Shown here one piece after another: positions 52,575 through 61,686 of a stretch of 64,000 nucleotides of DNA. The stretch comes from Idiomarina seosinensis_A. Its GTDB lineage: Bacteria; Pseudomonadota; Gammaproteobacteria; Enterobacterales; Alteromonadaceae. The stretch spans positions 434,001 through 498,000 of the forward strand of contig NZ_CP085211.1 of NCBI RefSeq assembly GCF_044797955.1, read 5' to 3'. The notes beneath the pieces were generated by a model that saw only the letters and a list, made by a program, of their open reading frames with translations, ran no database searches and was not told the origin of the DNA. Numbering within the stretch: the stretch's first letter is position 1; each line of letters opens with the position of its first letter. The translations under genes and the position numbers were made by a program.

Positions 52575-53792
52575 ATGCAGGAAAAACTTTACATTCGCCT
52601 GCCGGCCAGCAGTACGTCAGCGGCATCGTCACCTGTGCCCTGGTTTATCTGGCACAGCCAGCAACAACAGGTGATTGCCAGTGGCCAGTTAAGTTCGCCG
52701 GAGCAGCTTGACGAATTGCAACAGCAGGCCAGACGCTGCGTCACCACCCTCTTGTTGCCGGGGCAGGATGTGCTGTTAAAACAGGTGGAGCTACCGGCGG
52801 GAACCCGCCGCCACCTGGAACGCGTGATCCCCTATGCGCTGGAAGATGAATTAGCCAGTGATATTGAGACATTGCACTTTAGCTGGCCACAGTCCATTGG
52901 TAAAAGTACCAGCGCCGTTCCGGTGGCGGTTATTGCTCATGAGCGCATGCAACAGTGGCAGCAATGGCTGAGCGAAGCGCAAATTGAGGCCGACCACTGG
53001 TGTCCTGAAACACTGCTGTTACCTTACCAGCCGGGTCACTGGAGTGCCCTTCTGGCCGGCGATGCAGTGATTATCAGAACGGCACCCTGGCAGGGCTTAA
53101 CCATTGAACACAGTCAGCTGGAGGCCGTCGGGCCTTTATTAGCGGCAGAGAGCGGGCAACCGGAAACTATCCGCCATTATGGCGAACTGAACTGGGATAA
53201 CCCCCCGGCGCCGCTGCAAAGCGCTGATATCGAACAGCCCCTCAGTGCCTTTGCATTATCTGAGCCGGTGCTGGATGTGCGCCGTGGTCGTTACGCCGTT
53301 AAAAGCCGCCAGCAGAGTCAGCTAAACTGGAAGCCGCTGGCAATCGCTGCCGGTGTCGCTTTTGTCGTGGCGGTCGGCGCTAATCTGCTGCGTGGTTATC
53401 AGCTAAATAACCAGGCAGAGCAGCTGAAAGCGCAGGCTGAGCAGCAATACCGTCAGGCTTTTCCGGATCAGACCCGCATTGTTAACCTTCGCGTTCAGCT
53501 GCAGCGCCAGTTGCAGGCCGCCGGTGCCAGCGACGAGCAGCAGCAGTCGGTACTGGCGCTGCTGCAGACGTTGCAACCGGTATTTTCACAGCAGCAGGGC
53601 ATGCGACTGGAGTTAATGCGCTATCAGGACGGCGAACTGCGGTTACAGGCCCTGGCGAATAATTTCAGCCAGTTTGAGCAGTTTCAGCGTCTCGCCCGCC
53701 AAGCCGGCTTACAGGTCGAGCAGGGCGCGCTTAATAACCGCGGCAATCAGGTTGCCGGCTCAATTACGGTGGCAGCAGGAGGTCGTTCATGA
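52575..53792 (+). CDS. gspL: type II secretion protein GspL
   Basis: A 405-residue inner-membrane protein. The cytoplasmic actin-like domain (about 1-245) binds GspE, a membrane helix lies at about 256-275 (LAIAAGVAFVVAVGANLL), and a periplasmic ferredoxin-like domain ends the protein. Stop overlaps gspM (ATGA). Confidence 0.93.
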   Translation: MQEKLYIRLPASSTSAASSPVPWFIWHSQQQQVIASGQLSSPEQLDELQQQARRCVTTLLLPGQDVLLKQVELPAGTRRHLERVIPYALEDELASDIETLHFSWPQSIGKSTSAVPVAVIAHERMQQWQQWLSEAQIEADHWCPETLLLPYQPGHWSALLAGDAVIIRTAPWQGLTIEHSQLEAVGPLLAAESGQPETIRHYGELNWDNPPAPLQSADIEQPLSAFALSEPVLDVRRGRYAVKSRQQSQLNWKPLAIAAGVAFVVAVGANLLRGYQLNNQAEQLKAQAEQQYRQAFPDQTRIVNLRVQLQRQLQAAGASDEQQQSVLALLQTLQPVFSQQQGMRLELMRYQDGELRLQALANNFSQFEQFQRLARQAGLQVEQGALNNRGNQVAGSITVAAGGRS

Positions 53793-54322
53793 AGCAACTG
53801 AAACACTGGCAACAGCAGTTGCAGTCGCAGCCTGTCGTGCAGCAGGCACAACAGCGCTGGCAGCAATTTAACCAACGCGAGCAACGCCTGTTAAGTGCAT
53901 TAGCTGCAGTGCTGCTGCTGGCACTGTTGTATTTTGTGATCTGGCAGCCCAGCCAGCAGCTTCGTACTGAAGCTAATCAGCGTCTGCAGGCGCAACAGCA
54001 ACAGTTAAACTGGGTGCAGCAAAGTTTAGCCCGTTATCAGGCGCTTAAATCCAGCCAGGACGATACCGCCAGTGCCGGCGGGTCGCTGTCGCAGCGGCTA
54101 AACCAGGCTGCCCAGGCGCAGGATATTAACTTAGCGCGGCTGCAGCCACAGGGGCAGGGCATGCTGGTCAGTATTGACGAAGCCGGTTTTAACCAGGTGC
54201 TGAACTTTATTGCGCAGTTAGAAAACCAGTACCAGATGAGTATAACCACACTGGATATCGCGCGCCTGGAAGCACCGGGGCAAGTGCGGGTGCGTCAGTT
54301 GCTGGTGGTGGAGCAGGGATGA
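53789..54322 (+). CDS. gspM: type II secretion protein GspM
   Basis: A 177-residue inner-membrane partner of GspL. Glutamine-rich N-terminus, one membrane helix at about 37-56 (LLSALAAVLLLALLYFVIWQ) and a periplasmic ferredoxin-like domain (about 85-177). Confidence 0.92.
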   Translation: MKQLKHWQQQLQSQPVVQQAQQRWQQFNQREQRLLSALAAVLLLALLYFVIWQPSQQLRTEANQRLQAQQQQLNWVQQSLARYQALKSSQDDTASAGGSLSQRLNQAAQAQDINLARLQPQGQGMLVSIDEAGFNQVLNFIAQLENQYQMSITTLDIARLEAPGQVRVRQLLVVEQG

Positions 54323-55056
54323 AAGCCGTAGCAGCCTGGTTAGCCGTTTATTTGTTGGCGTTGCTGGTTATGATGCCGGCAAAAGTACTGTACTGGATCC
54401 CTCTGCCGGCCGGCGTTTCCATCGCTCAGGCACAGGGTAGCCTGTGGCAGGGCAGCCTGGGGCGGGTGCAGGTGCAGCAAATGTTGCTGCAGGACTTAAG
54501 CTGGGACTGGGATCTGTGGGCGCTGTTCGGCGGGCAGCTGCAGGCCCGGGTGGAGCTGCCTGCGCAGAATAATCCTGTGGCCTTTGCTTCGCAGATTAGT
54601 CTGGGTTTTAATCAACTGAACCTGCAGGATCTCAGGGCCAGCGGCACCCTGGCACCGCTGATGCAGTTAACGGATATTCGCCTGCCCCTGAAAACCCGCG
54701 GTAACTGGACGCTGGCGGTTGATCAGTTTGCGCTGAGTGAGCCAAGCGTGAACCATTGGTGTGATGACTTACAGGGTAACGCTCGTGGTATTAATATTCA
54801 GGTGCAGGTGAACAATGTCTGGCAGTCGCTGGGGGATTTTCCGCTACAGTTGGGCTGCCAGCAGCCCGGCCTGGTTAGTCTGCAAATGAACGGCAATAAC
54901 AGTCTGGGCCTGACCCTGGAGGGGGCGATAAACAGCTCCAGCGTGGCTGCGGCAGGGACAGTAAAACCCGGGCCGGAGACCCCCGCGGCGCTGGCCGAGT
55001 TGTTCACTTTTCTGGGCCGGCCCGATAATCAGGGCCGCTACCCCTTCAGCCTTTAG
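54319..55056 (+). CDS. gspN: type II secretion protein GspN
   Basis: A 245-residue protein with an N-terminal membrane helix (about 4-26) and a beta-rich periplasmic part containing GSLWQGSLGRVQVQ and LSWDWDLWALFGGQL, family features of GspN. Last gene of the operon; it is not essential in all systems. Overlaps gspM by four bases. Confidence 0.9.
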   Translation: MKAVAAWLAVYLLALLVMMPAKVLYWIPLPAGVSIAQAQGSLWQGSLGRVQVQQMLLQDLSWDWDLWALFGGQLQARVELPAQNNPVAFASQISLGFNQLNLQDLRASGTLAPLMQLTDIRLPLKTRGNWTLAVDQFALSEPSVNHWCDDLQGNARGINIQVQVNNVWQSLGDFPLQLGCQQPGLVSLQMNGNNSLGLTLEGAINSSSVAAAGTVKPGPETPAALAELFTFLGRPDNQGRYPFSL

Positions 55057-55120
55057 GGTTGCGGCTGCAAGCCAGGCTGAGGTAACCTAAAACGACAATC
55101 TGTTACAAAAGGATGTTTTC

Positions 55121-55945
55121 ATGCAGGTCATACTGGACTGGATTAACAACAATCAGGGCATGTTAATCGAATACGCGATAAAAGTGTTTATCGCGATTCT
55201 GGTGATGGTGGTTGCCAAGCTTATTTCAAACTTCTTCACCAAATTAATGCGTCGCGGGATGGAGAAAAAAGAAGTTGATGGCGCCGTTATCAGCTTTTTA
55301 TCGGCGATTGTGAAAGCGGTTATTTTTATCTCGGCGCTGCTGGTCGCGTTAAGCCAGGTTGGTGTCCAGACCACTTCATTTATTGCCATTTTGGGTGCGG
55401 CTGGTTTAGCCATCGGTCTGGCGCTGCAGGGGTCGCTGTCCAACATCGCCTCAGGGGTGTTGCTGATTATGTTCCGGCCGCTACGAGCAGGGGAATACGT
55501 TGAATGCGGCGGCACTGCCGGTACCGTAGAAGAAATTAATATTTTTCAGACCATACTGGTATCACCGGACCGTAAGCGCGTCTACGTACCGAACTCGCAA
55601 GTCATCGGCAGCCCCATCGTTAATTACAACCGTGAGGATACGCGCCGTATTGATTTGGTCATCGGGGTAAGCTACAGCGCGAATCTGCAGCATACCAAAA
55701 AAGTGCTGATGGAAGAGCTGGAAAAAGACGAGCGGGTGCTTGAAGATCCGGCCCCGGTAGTCACGGTTACTGCCCTAAACAGCTCCTCTGTTGACTTTAA
55801 TGTGCGGCCCTGGACTAAGACCGCAGATTACTGGCCGACCCGTTGGGATCTGCTGGAGCGCATTAAAGACCGTCTGGACGAAGAAGGCATCGGTATTCCG
55901 TTCCCGCAGATGGATGTGCATATGCACAGACAGGAGCAGAAATAA
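55121..55945 (+). CDS. mscS: small-conductance mechanosensitive channel MscS
   Basis: A 274-residue channel, close to E. coli MscS (286). Three membrane helices: about 13-38, 58-80 and the pore helix about 84-118 (ILGAAGLAIGLALQGSLSNIASGVLLI). The cytoplasmic vestibule includes VYVPNSQVIGSPIVNY. It opens on osmotic down-shock. It ends just before a REP-like palindrome. Confidence 0.95.
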   Translation: MQVILDWINNNQGMLIEYAIKVFIAILVMVVAKLISNFFTKLMRRGMEKKEVDGAVISFLSAIVKAVIFISALLVALSQVGVQTTSFIAILGAAGLAIGLALQGSLSNIASGVLLIMFRPLRAGEYVECGGTAGTVEEINIFQTILVSPDRKRVYVPNSQVIGSPIVNYNREDTRRIDLVIGVSYSANLQHTKKVLMEELEKDERVLEDPAPVVTVTALNSSSVDFNVRPWTKTADYWPTRWDLLERIKDRLDEEGIGIPFPQMDVHMHRQEQK

Positions 55946-55968
55946 CTTGCGCCAGAGGCGCAAGCTAC
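55946..55968. repeat. REP-like palindrome between mscS and metY
   Basis: CTTGCGCC (55946-55953), loop AGA, GGCGCAAG (55957-55964), then CTAC (55965-55968), which is GTAG on the minus strand. The metY stop codon TAG (55965-55967 reversed) lies in this head. Confidence 0.8.
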
Positions 55969-57230
55969 AGAGCCTGTTTTAAATCGGCGAGAATATCGTC
56001 GATGTGTTCAATACCAACACACAGACGAATGGCCTCCGGTTTAACGCCGACCCGGGCCTGTTCCTCTTCAGTCAGCTGCCGGTGGGTGGTCGAAGCCGGA
56101 TGGCAGGCCAGGCTCTTGGCATCACCAATATTCACCAGACGTTTAAACAGTTTTAAACGATCGTAAAAGGCAATGCCGGCGTCGTAGCCGCCTTTAATAC
56201 CAAAGGTCAGCAGCGATGCAGGCACGCCGCCCTTAATATACTTCTTACATAATGCATAATCTTTATGGTCGGGCAGCCCGGCAAAGTTAACCCAGTCAAC
56301 TTGCGGATGCTCTTGTAAGTAAGCAACCACTTTGCGGACGTTCTCACAATGCCGCTCAACCCGCAGATTCAGTGTTTCCAGACCCTGCAGTAATAAAAAG
56401 GCGTTAAAAGGTGATAACGCCGCACCGGTATTACGTAGTGCCACGGTGCGCGCCCGGGCGATAAAGGCAGCTGCTGCAAAAGTTTCAGTGTAGATAATAC
56501 CGTGATAAGCGGGCTCCGGGCTGCTGAACTGGGCAAAGCGATCACTGTGCCGGAGCCAGTCAAAGTTACCGGAGTCGACAATCAGCCCGCCGACTGAATT
56601 ACCATGGCCGCCAATGTATTTTGTTAATGAGTGCACAACAATGTCGGCGCCAAAATCAATCGGCTTGCAAAGGGCTGGACTGGCAACAGTATTATCGACC
56701 ACCAGCGGCACACCGGCCTCGTGAGCCACAGCTGCCAGCCCCTGCAGATCGGCGATGTTGCCCGCCGGATTTCCAATGGTTTCGCAATAGACCGCTTTGG
56801 TGCGCTCATCAATAAGCGCAGCGATAGCCTCGGGGCTGTCGTCTTCGGCAAATCGCACATCAATACCAAAGCCCGGCAGCATATGGCGGAACAGGGTATA
56901 AGTTCCGCCGTAAAGTTGTGGGGTAGTGACGATGTTGTCGCCGTTACTTGCCAGCGTAATGATTGCGTACTCAATCGCTGCCATGCCCGAGGCAACTGCC
57001 AGAGCCGCGACACCGTGCTCGAGTTCGGCCACTCGTTGCTCCAGCACATCGTTGGTGGGGTTCATAATACGCGTGTAAATATTACCCGGTACCGATAAAT
57101 CAAACAGGTCAGCGCCGTGTTGGGCGTCATCAAACTCATACGCCACGGACTGATAAATGGGGGTAGTCACCGCTTTAGTGGTGGGGTCGGTCTGATAGCC
57201 ATGGTGAATGGCGAGGGTCTCATCTTTCAT
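55965..57230 (-). CDS. metY: O-acetyl/O-succinylhomoserine sulfhydrylase MetY
   Basis: A 421-residue PLP enzyme of the Cys/Met metabolism family that makes homocysteine directly from an activated homoserine and sulfide (or cysteine from activated serine). The PLP lysine is in VVHSLTKYIGGHGNSVGG; ETIGNPAGNIADL and a C-terminal RLCVGIEHIDDIL are typical. The start overlaps the metX stop by four bases, so it is co-translated. Confidence 0.93.
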   Translation of the reverse strand: MKDETLAIHHGYQTDPTTKAVTTPIYQSVAYEFDDAQHGADLFDLSVPGNIYTRIMNPTNDVLEQRVAELEHGVAALAVASGMAAIEYAIITLASNGDNIVTTPQLYGGTYTLFRHMLPGFGIDVRFAEDDSPEAIAALIDERTKAVYCETIGNPAGNIADLQGLAAVAHEAGVPLVVDNTVASPALCKPIDFGADIVVHSLTKYIGGHGNSVGGLIVDSGNFDWLRHSDRFAQFSSPEPAYHGIIYTETFAAAAFIARARTVALRNTGAALSPFNAFLLLQGLETLNLRVERHCENVRKVVAYLQEHPQVDWVNFAGLPDHKDYALCKKYIKGGVPASLLTFGIKGGYDAGIAFYDRLKLFKRLVNIGDAKSLACHPASTTHRQLTEEEQARVGVKPEAIRLCVGIEHIDDILADLKQAL

Positions 57231-58174
57231 AGGGCATGCTCCACATCATACTGTTTGTCTGTTGTCAGGTGTTTGAAAAACTGTGTTAGTGTCGGCTGAT
57301 AGTCAGCGACATTTTTTATAAATCCGTCATGGCCGTAATGGGTCTGAACCGATAGCACGCAGCGGCAGTTGACTAACTGCTGGCTGAGGCTGTTAACCAG
57401 TGCGGGCGGGGCAATGGTGTCGCCGCTAAAATGCACCAGCTGAACCGGACACGAAATTTTGTCGGCCTGGACCTGATAATCACTGAGGGCAGGAGTCAGT
57501 TGGGTAAAAATGTGACTGGCCTGTTTGCCGTGTCGCCGAAGTAAGCGTTCACCCTGTGCTAATACGTATTGCAGTGCCTCGTCGCCGCTGGCGAAGCGCT
57601 GTTCAAATTCATCGGCACTGCGGTAGGTCAGCATTGCCAGTGCCCGTGCCAGTACCACGCCCTGTTGCTCATTATCGGCGTTCTGCAACAGCAGCTGCTG
57701 AAAAGCCCGCAGCACGGTCGACTGAATCGCCGGTTTGTGCGCTGCGCCTAACACCGCCAGCCGCTCAATCACCGGGCCCCTGCCAGTGGCGGCTGCCTGC
57801 AGGCCCAGAATGCCGCCAAAGGATCCACCCAGCCAACCCGCCAGCCGGCGGATGCCCAGCTGTGTTAAGGCCTGCTGATAGGCCTCACTGTGTTCAGCGA
57901 CGCTCAGACAGCGGGCAGGCAAGGCCGAGCCACCCAGACCGCCGAGATAATCGAAACTCAAGACCTGAATATCATCGTTGTCGGCAAACAGCGGATATAA
58001 ATCCTGCCACCAGCCACTGCCATCTAGCTTCCACAGCTCGCCGGTAGCACTAATACCGCCCTGCACCACGATCACCGGGGCATCCGCACGACCACTCTCC
58101 GGCGCATAACGAAAGCCTTTAACGCGCCCATGTTCTGTATTGACATAAAACGGCCGACCAATTGGCAAAACCAT
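57227..58174 (-). CDS. metX: MetX-family homoserine O-acyltransferase
   Basis: A 315-residue alpha/beta hydrolase-fold acyltransferase. The nucleophile elbow is GGSFGG where most MetX proteins have GGSMGG; LAMLTYRSADEFEQRF and THYGHDGF (catalytic histidine) are family marks. It activates homoserine (or serine) with acetyl- or succinyl-CoA for MetY. It is shorter than classic MetX (about 370). ATG 58174 has GGAGG; a TTG at 58186 is less likely. Confidence 0.82.
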   Translation of the reverse strand: MVLPIGRPFYVNTEHGRVKGFRYAPESGRADAPVIVVQGGISATGELWKLDGSGWWQDLYPLFADNDDIQVLSFDYLGGLGGSALPARCLSVAEHSEAYQQALTQLGIRRLAGWLGGSFGGILGLQAAATGRGPVIERLAVLGAAHKPAIQSTVLRAFQQLLLQNADNEQQGVVLARALAMLTYRSADEFEQRFASGDEALQYVLAQGERLLRRHGKQASHIFTQLTPALSDYQVQADKISCPVQLVHFSGDTIAPPALVNSLSQQLVNCRCVLSVQTHYGHDGFIKNVADYQPTLTQFFKHLTTDKQYDVEHAL

Positions 58175-58260
58175 AACAACCTCCAAAATGCTATGAATCG
58201 AAAATAGCAGGTCGGACCGAAAGACGTCAAGACATTTAGATGGCTAAAAGAAGTTGGTTA

Positions 58261-58443
58261 GGTGCTCGCTTCGCTCACGGCCGTGTCGCCCTTCGGGCGG
58301 GCCGTGTGCAACCAGCCTTCGGCGGTTGCGGCTATACACAAGCCGCACTAGCAGGTTTTCTGGTACATAGCCTTCAGCAAGCGCAGCGAGCTGGAACCAA
58401 ACCCGCCCGCAGGGCGACACGGCCGCGAGCGCAGCGAGCACAC
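58261..58443. repeat. long imperfect inverted repeat upstream of guaB
   Basis: The gap of about 350 bases between metX and guaB holds this structure. The left arm, 58261-58301, starts GGTGCTCGCTTCGCTC. The right arm, 58400-58443, reads on the other strand GGTGTGCTCGCTGCGCTC. They match over about 41 bases with three mismatches and a 2-base indel. The roughly 100-base centre holds smaller hairpins (CAACC...GGTTG at 58310-58327; GCGGCT...AGCCGC at 58328-58346). It looks like a MITE-like element or structured RNA. Short ORFs in it are artefacts. Confidence 0.75.
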
Positions 58444-58448
58444 CACCC

Positions 58449-58487
58449 ATAATTTCACTTGCGTGAAATTATGACTTTATGTATAAT
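58449..58487 (+). promoter_or_regulatory. guaB: guaB promoter with overlapping palindrome
   Basis: TTGCGT (58459-58464), 17-base spacer and TATAAT (58482-58487). The palindrome ATAATTTCAC (58449-58458), TTGC, GTGAAATTAT (58463-58472) covers the -35 box. It could be an operator for a purine-responsive regulator; it is not the PurR consensus. Confidence 0.6.
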
Positions 58488-58523
58488 CCACGCGCAACAT
58501 GAATCCCGTTACGGAGTGTTGCA

Positions 58524-59993
58524 ATGCTGCGAATCGCCCAGGAAGCCCTGACCTTTGACGACGTTTTATTAGTCCCCGGACATTCTTCTGTCCTGCCCCA
58601 TCAAGCGGATTTAAAAACCCAATTGACCCGTTCTATCAGTCTTAATGTGCCGCTGGTTTCAGCCGCCATGGATACGGTAACCGAAGCTCCCTTAGCGATA
58701 GCGCTGGCACAAGAAGGCGGTATTGGCTTCATCCACAAAAATATGACTGCCGAGCAGCAGGCTGCACACGTTCGTAAAGTAAAAAAGTTTGAAAGTGGCA
58801 TTGTCGCCGATCCGGTGACCATTAATCCCGACACCACCATTGGTGAAATTAAGGCATTAACGGCTGAACATGGGTTTCAGGGCTTCCCGGTGGTTGAAAA
58901 AAATGGCGACTTAGTGGGCATTGTCACCGGTCGTGACACCCGCTTCGAAGACGATGACGCTAAAACGGTCAAACACATCATGACCGGCAAAGACCGCCTG
59001 GTAACCGTGCATCACAGTGCCGAAAGCGAAGAAATTCTGCAGTTGATGCACCAGCATCGTATCGAAAAAATCCTGGTTGTTGATGATGCCTATAAGCTGA
59101 CCGGCATGATCACCCTGAAAGACTTCGAAAAAGCTGAAAACAAGCCTCACGCCTGTAAAGATGAACTGGGTTCGCTGCGTGTAGGCGCAGCAGTCGGCGT
59201 AGGTGCCGGTACCGAAGAGCGTATTCGGCTGCTGGTCGAAGCTGGCGTCGACGTGCTGCTAATCGATACCTCACACGGTCACTCCCAGGGCGTTATCGAC
59301 CGGGTCGCACAAACTCGTAAAGACTTTCCTGAGCTGCAAATCATTGCCGGTAATGTTGCCACTGGCGCCGGCGCCAAAGCACTGGCAGAAGCCGGTGTTG
59401 ACGCGGTTAAGGTAGGCATTGGCCCGGGTTCAATTTGCACCACCCGCATTGTCACAGGTTGTGGTGTGCCACAAATAACCGCCATCAGTGACGCTGTTGA
59501 TGCCCTGGCCGGCACCGGTATACCGGTTATTGCCGACGGCGGCATCCGTTTTTCCGGCGATATCGCTAAAGCGCTGGTCGCTGGTGCCAGTTGTGTGATG
59601 GTGGGCAGCATGCTGGCCGGTACCGAAGAATCGCCGGGCGAGGTCGAGCTTTACCAGGGTCGTTATTATAAATCGTATCGTGGCATGGGTAGCTTAGGCG
59701 CCATGAATCAGCGCAATGGCTCCTCAGACCGTTACTTCCAGAAATCCAATGATGCAGAAAAGCTGGTGCCTGAGGGTATCGAGGGACGTATCGCCTACAA
59801 AGGCCCTATTGCTGCCATTATTCATCAGCAGATGGGTGGTGTGCGCTCAGCTATGGGTCTGACCGGCTGTGCCAATATCGAACAGCTGCGCACTAAGCCG
59901 CAGTTTGTCAAAGTGACGGCTGCCGGGATGGGCGAATCCCATGTTCACGATGTGCAAATTACCAAAGAAGCACCGAACTACCGCAGTTCGTAA
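58524..59993 (+). CDS. guaB: IMP dehydrogenase GuaB
   Basis: A 489-residue enzyme oxidising IMP to XMP with NAD, the committed step to GMP. Catalytic cysteine in GIGPGSICTTRIVTG; two CBS domains inserted at about 93-205; mobile flap around GVRSAMGLTGC. GGAGTG precedes ATG 58524. guaA follows after 39 bases. Confidence 0.97.
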   Translation: MLRIAQEALTFDDVLLVPGHSSVLPHQADLKTQLTRSISLNVPLVSAAMDTVTEAPLAIALAQEGGIGFIHKNMTAEQQAAHVRKVKKFESGIVADPVTINPDTTIGEIKALTAEHGFQGFPVVEKNGDLVGIVTGRDTRFEDDDAKTVKHIMTGKDRLVTVHHSAESEEILQLMHQHRIEKILVVDDAYKLTGMITLKDFEKAENKPHACKDELGSLRVGAAVGVGAGTEERIRLLVEAGVDVLLIDTSHGHSQGVIDRVAQTRKDFPELQIIAGNVATGAGAKALAEAGVDAVKVGIGPGSICTTRIVTGCGVPQITAISDAVDALAGTGIPVIADGGIRFSGDIAKALVAGASCVMVGSMLAGTEESPGEVELYQGRYYKSYRGMGSLGAMNQRNGSSDRYFQKSNDAEKLVPEGIEGRIAYKGPIAAIIHQQMGGVRSAMGLTGCANIEQLRTKPQFVKVTAAGMGESHVHDVQITKEAPNYRSS

Positions 59994-60032
59994 TAGCGCT
60001 TTTAGCCTTTAAACAGAATAACGGAACCTTAG

Positions 60033-61610
60033 ATGAGCAGAGACATTCATGACCACCGAATACTGATTTTAGATTTCGGTTCACAGTATACCCAGCTGAT
60101 TGCCCGGCGCATTCGTGAAATTGGCGTGTACTGTGAGTTATGGGCCTGGGACGTAGACGAGCAGGACATTAAAGACTTTGATCCCAAAGGCATCATTCTT
60201 TCCGGTGGTCCGGAAAGCGTCACCCAGCCGAATTCACCGCGCGCGCCGCAGTATGTGTTTGAAGCGGGCGTACCGATACTGGGCGTCTGTTACGGTATGC
60301 AGACTATGGCTCATCAGCTGGGCGGTTCAGTACAGGGCTCGCTGGAGCGTGAATTCGGTTACGCGCAAATCGAAATGGTGGCCGAAAGTCCGCTGTTTGA
60401 AGCCATTGAAGATGCCGTCAGTGATTCCGGCGCGCCGCTGCTGGATGTGTGGATGAGCCATGGCGACAAGGTGGATGCCATCCCGGAAGGCTTTCACACT
60501 GTGGCGAAAACTTCTTATTGCCCTTACGCCATTATTGCCGACGAGCAACGACAGTTTTACGGTGTGCAATTTCACCCGGAAGTCACCCATACCCGCCAGG
60601 GGCTGCGGATGCTGGAGCACTTCGTCAGCACCATTTGTCAGTGTGAAAAACAGTGGACGCCGGCAAAAATTATTGATGATGCGGTCGATCGCATTCGTCA
60701 GCAGGTTGGTAAAGATAAGGTCATCCTGGGCCTATCCGGCGGCGTTGACTCCTCGGTCACGGCGATGTTGCTGCACCGCGCCATCGGCGAACAGTTAACC
60801 TGTATTTTTGTCGATAACGGGCTGCTGCGCCTGAACGAAGCCGAGCAAGTGATGGAGATGTTCGGCGACCACTACGGTCTCAACATTCTGCCCGTACGCG
60901 CCGAAGATCGCTTCCTCGACGCACTGCAGGGCGAAAACGATCCGGAAAAGAAACGTAAACTGATCGGCAACACCTTTATCGAAATTTTTGACGAGCAGGC
61001 TGCGCGACTGACCGAAGTAGACTGGTTAGCTCAGGGTACAATTTATCCCGATGTGATTGAGTCAGCCGGCTCGAAAACCGGTAAAGCCCATGTCATTAAG
61101 TCACACCATAATGTCGGCGGCTTGCCCGAGGACATGAAACTGGGGCTGGTGGAGCCGCTGCGGGAATTGTTTAAAGACGAAGTTCGCAAAATCGGGCTGG
61201 AGCTTGGCCTGCCGTACAATATGCTCTACCGCCACCCGTTTCCGGGACCCGGGCTGGGCGTGCGGGTACTGGGCGAGATCAAAAAAGAATACTGCGATCT
61301 GCTGCGCCGCGCCGATGCAATTTTTATCGACGAGCTGCACAAAGCCGACTGGTATCATAAAGTCAGCCAGGCCTTTGCGGTATTCCTGCCGGTGCGCTCA
61401 GTCGGTGTCATGGGTGATCAGCGGAAATACGACTGGGTTATCTCGTTGCGCGCCGTCGAAACCATCGACTTTATGACGGCCCGCTGGGCTCATTTACCTT
61501 ACGAGCTGCTGGAAAAAGTCTCCAACCGTATCATCAACGAAGTGGACGGCATCTCGCGGGTAACTTACGATATCTCCGGCAAACCGCCGGCGACGATTGA
61601 GTGGGAATAA
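60033..61610 (+). CDS. guaA: GMP synthase GuaA
   Basis: A 525-residue glutamine-hydrolysing GMP synthase (XMP to GMP). The glutaminase domain has the Cys in GVCYGMQ and the His/Glu in FHPEVTHT; the ATP pyrophosphatase loop is LSGGVDSSV; the dimerization end is GISRVTYDISGKPPATIEWE. Same length as E. coli GuaA. Confidence 0.98.
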   Translation: MSRDIHDHRILILDFGSQYTQLIARRIREIGVYCELWAWDVDEQDIKDFDPKGIILSGGPESVTQPNSPRAPQYVFEAGVPILGVCYGMQTMAHQLGGSVQGSLEREFGYAQIEMVAESPLFEAIEDAVSDSGAPLLDVWMSHGDKVDAIPEGFHTVAKTSYCPYAIIADEQRQFYGVQFHPEVTHTRQGLRMLEHFVSTICQCEKQWTPAKIIDDAVDRIRQQVGKDKVILGLSGGVDSSVTAMLLHRAIGEQLTCIFVDNGLLRLNEAEQVMEMFGDHYGLNILPVRAEDRFLDALQGENDPEKKRKLIGNTFIEIFDEQAARLTEVDWLAQGTIYPDVIESAGSKTGKAHVIKSHHNVGGLPEDMKLGLVEPLRELFKDEVRKIGLELGLPYNMLYRHPFPGPGLGVRVLGEIKKEYCDLLRRADAIFIDELHKADWYHKVSQAFAVFLPVRSVGVMGDQRKYDWVISLRAVETIDFMTARWAHLPYELLEKVSNRIINEVDGISRVTYDISGKPPATIEWE

Positions 61611-61624
61611 TTACCAAATTGACC

Positions 61625-61671
61625 GTAGCGTGCGCCCCGGCGCACGCGCGGTAGTCGCCCCAGGACGCGAG
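61625..61671. repeat. REP-like palindromes between guaA and xseA
   Basis: GTAG (61625-61628) then CGTGCGCC-CC-GGCGCACG (61629-61646). A second GTAG (61651-61654) heads a decayed copy TCGCCCCAGGACGCGA. Located between convergent stops, it may serve as a terminator. Confidence 0.7.
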
Positions 61672-61686
61672 CCACAAAACCTGACA

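Noticed and set aside
58240..58452. Small open frames on both strands in the metX-guaB gap
   Set aside because: They lie in the long inverted repeat, which has few stops because of its GC-rich palindromes; no recognised protein.
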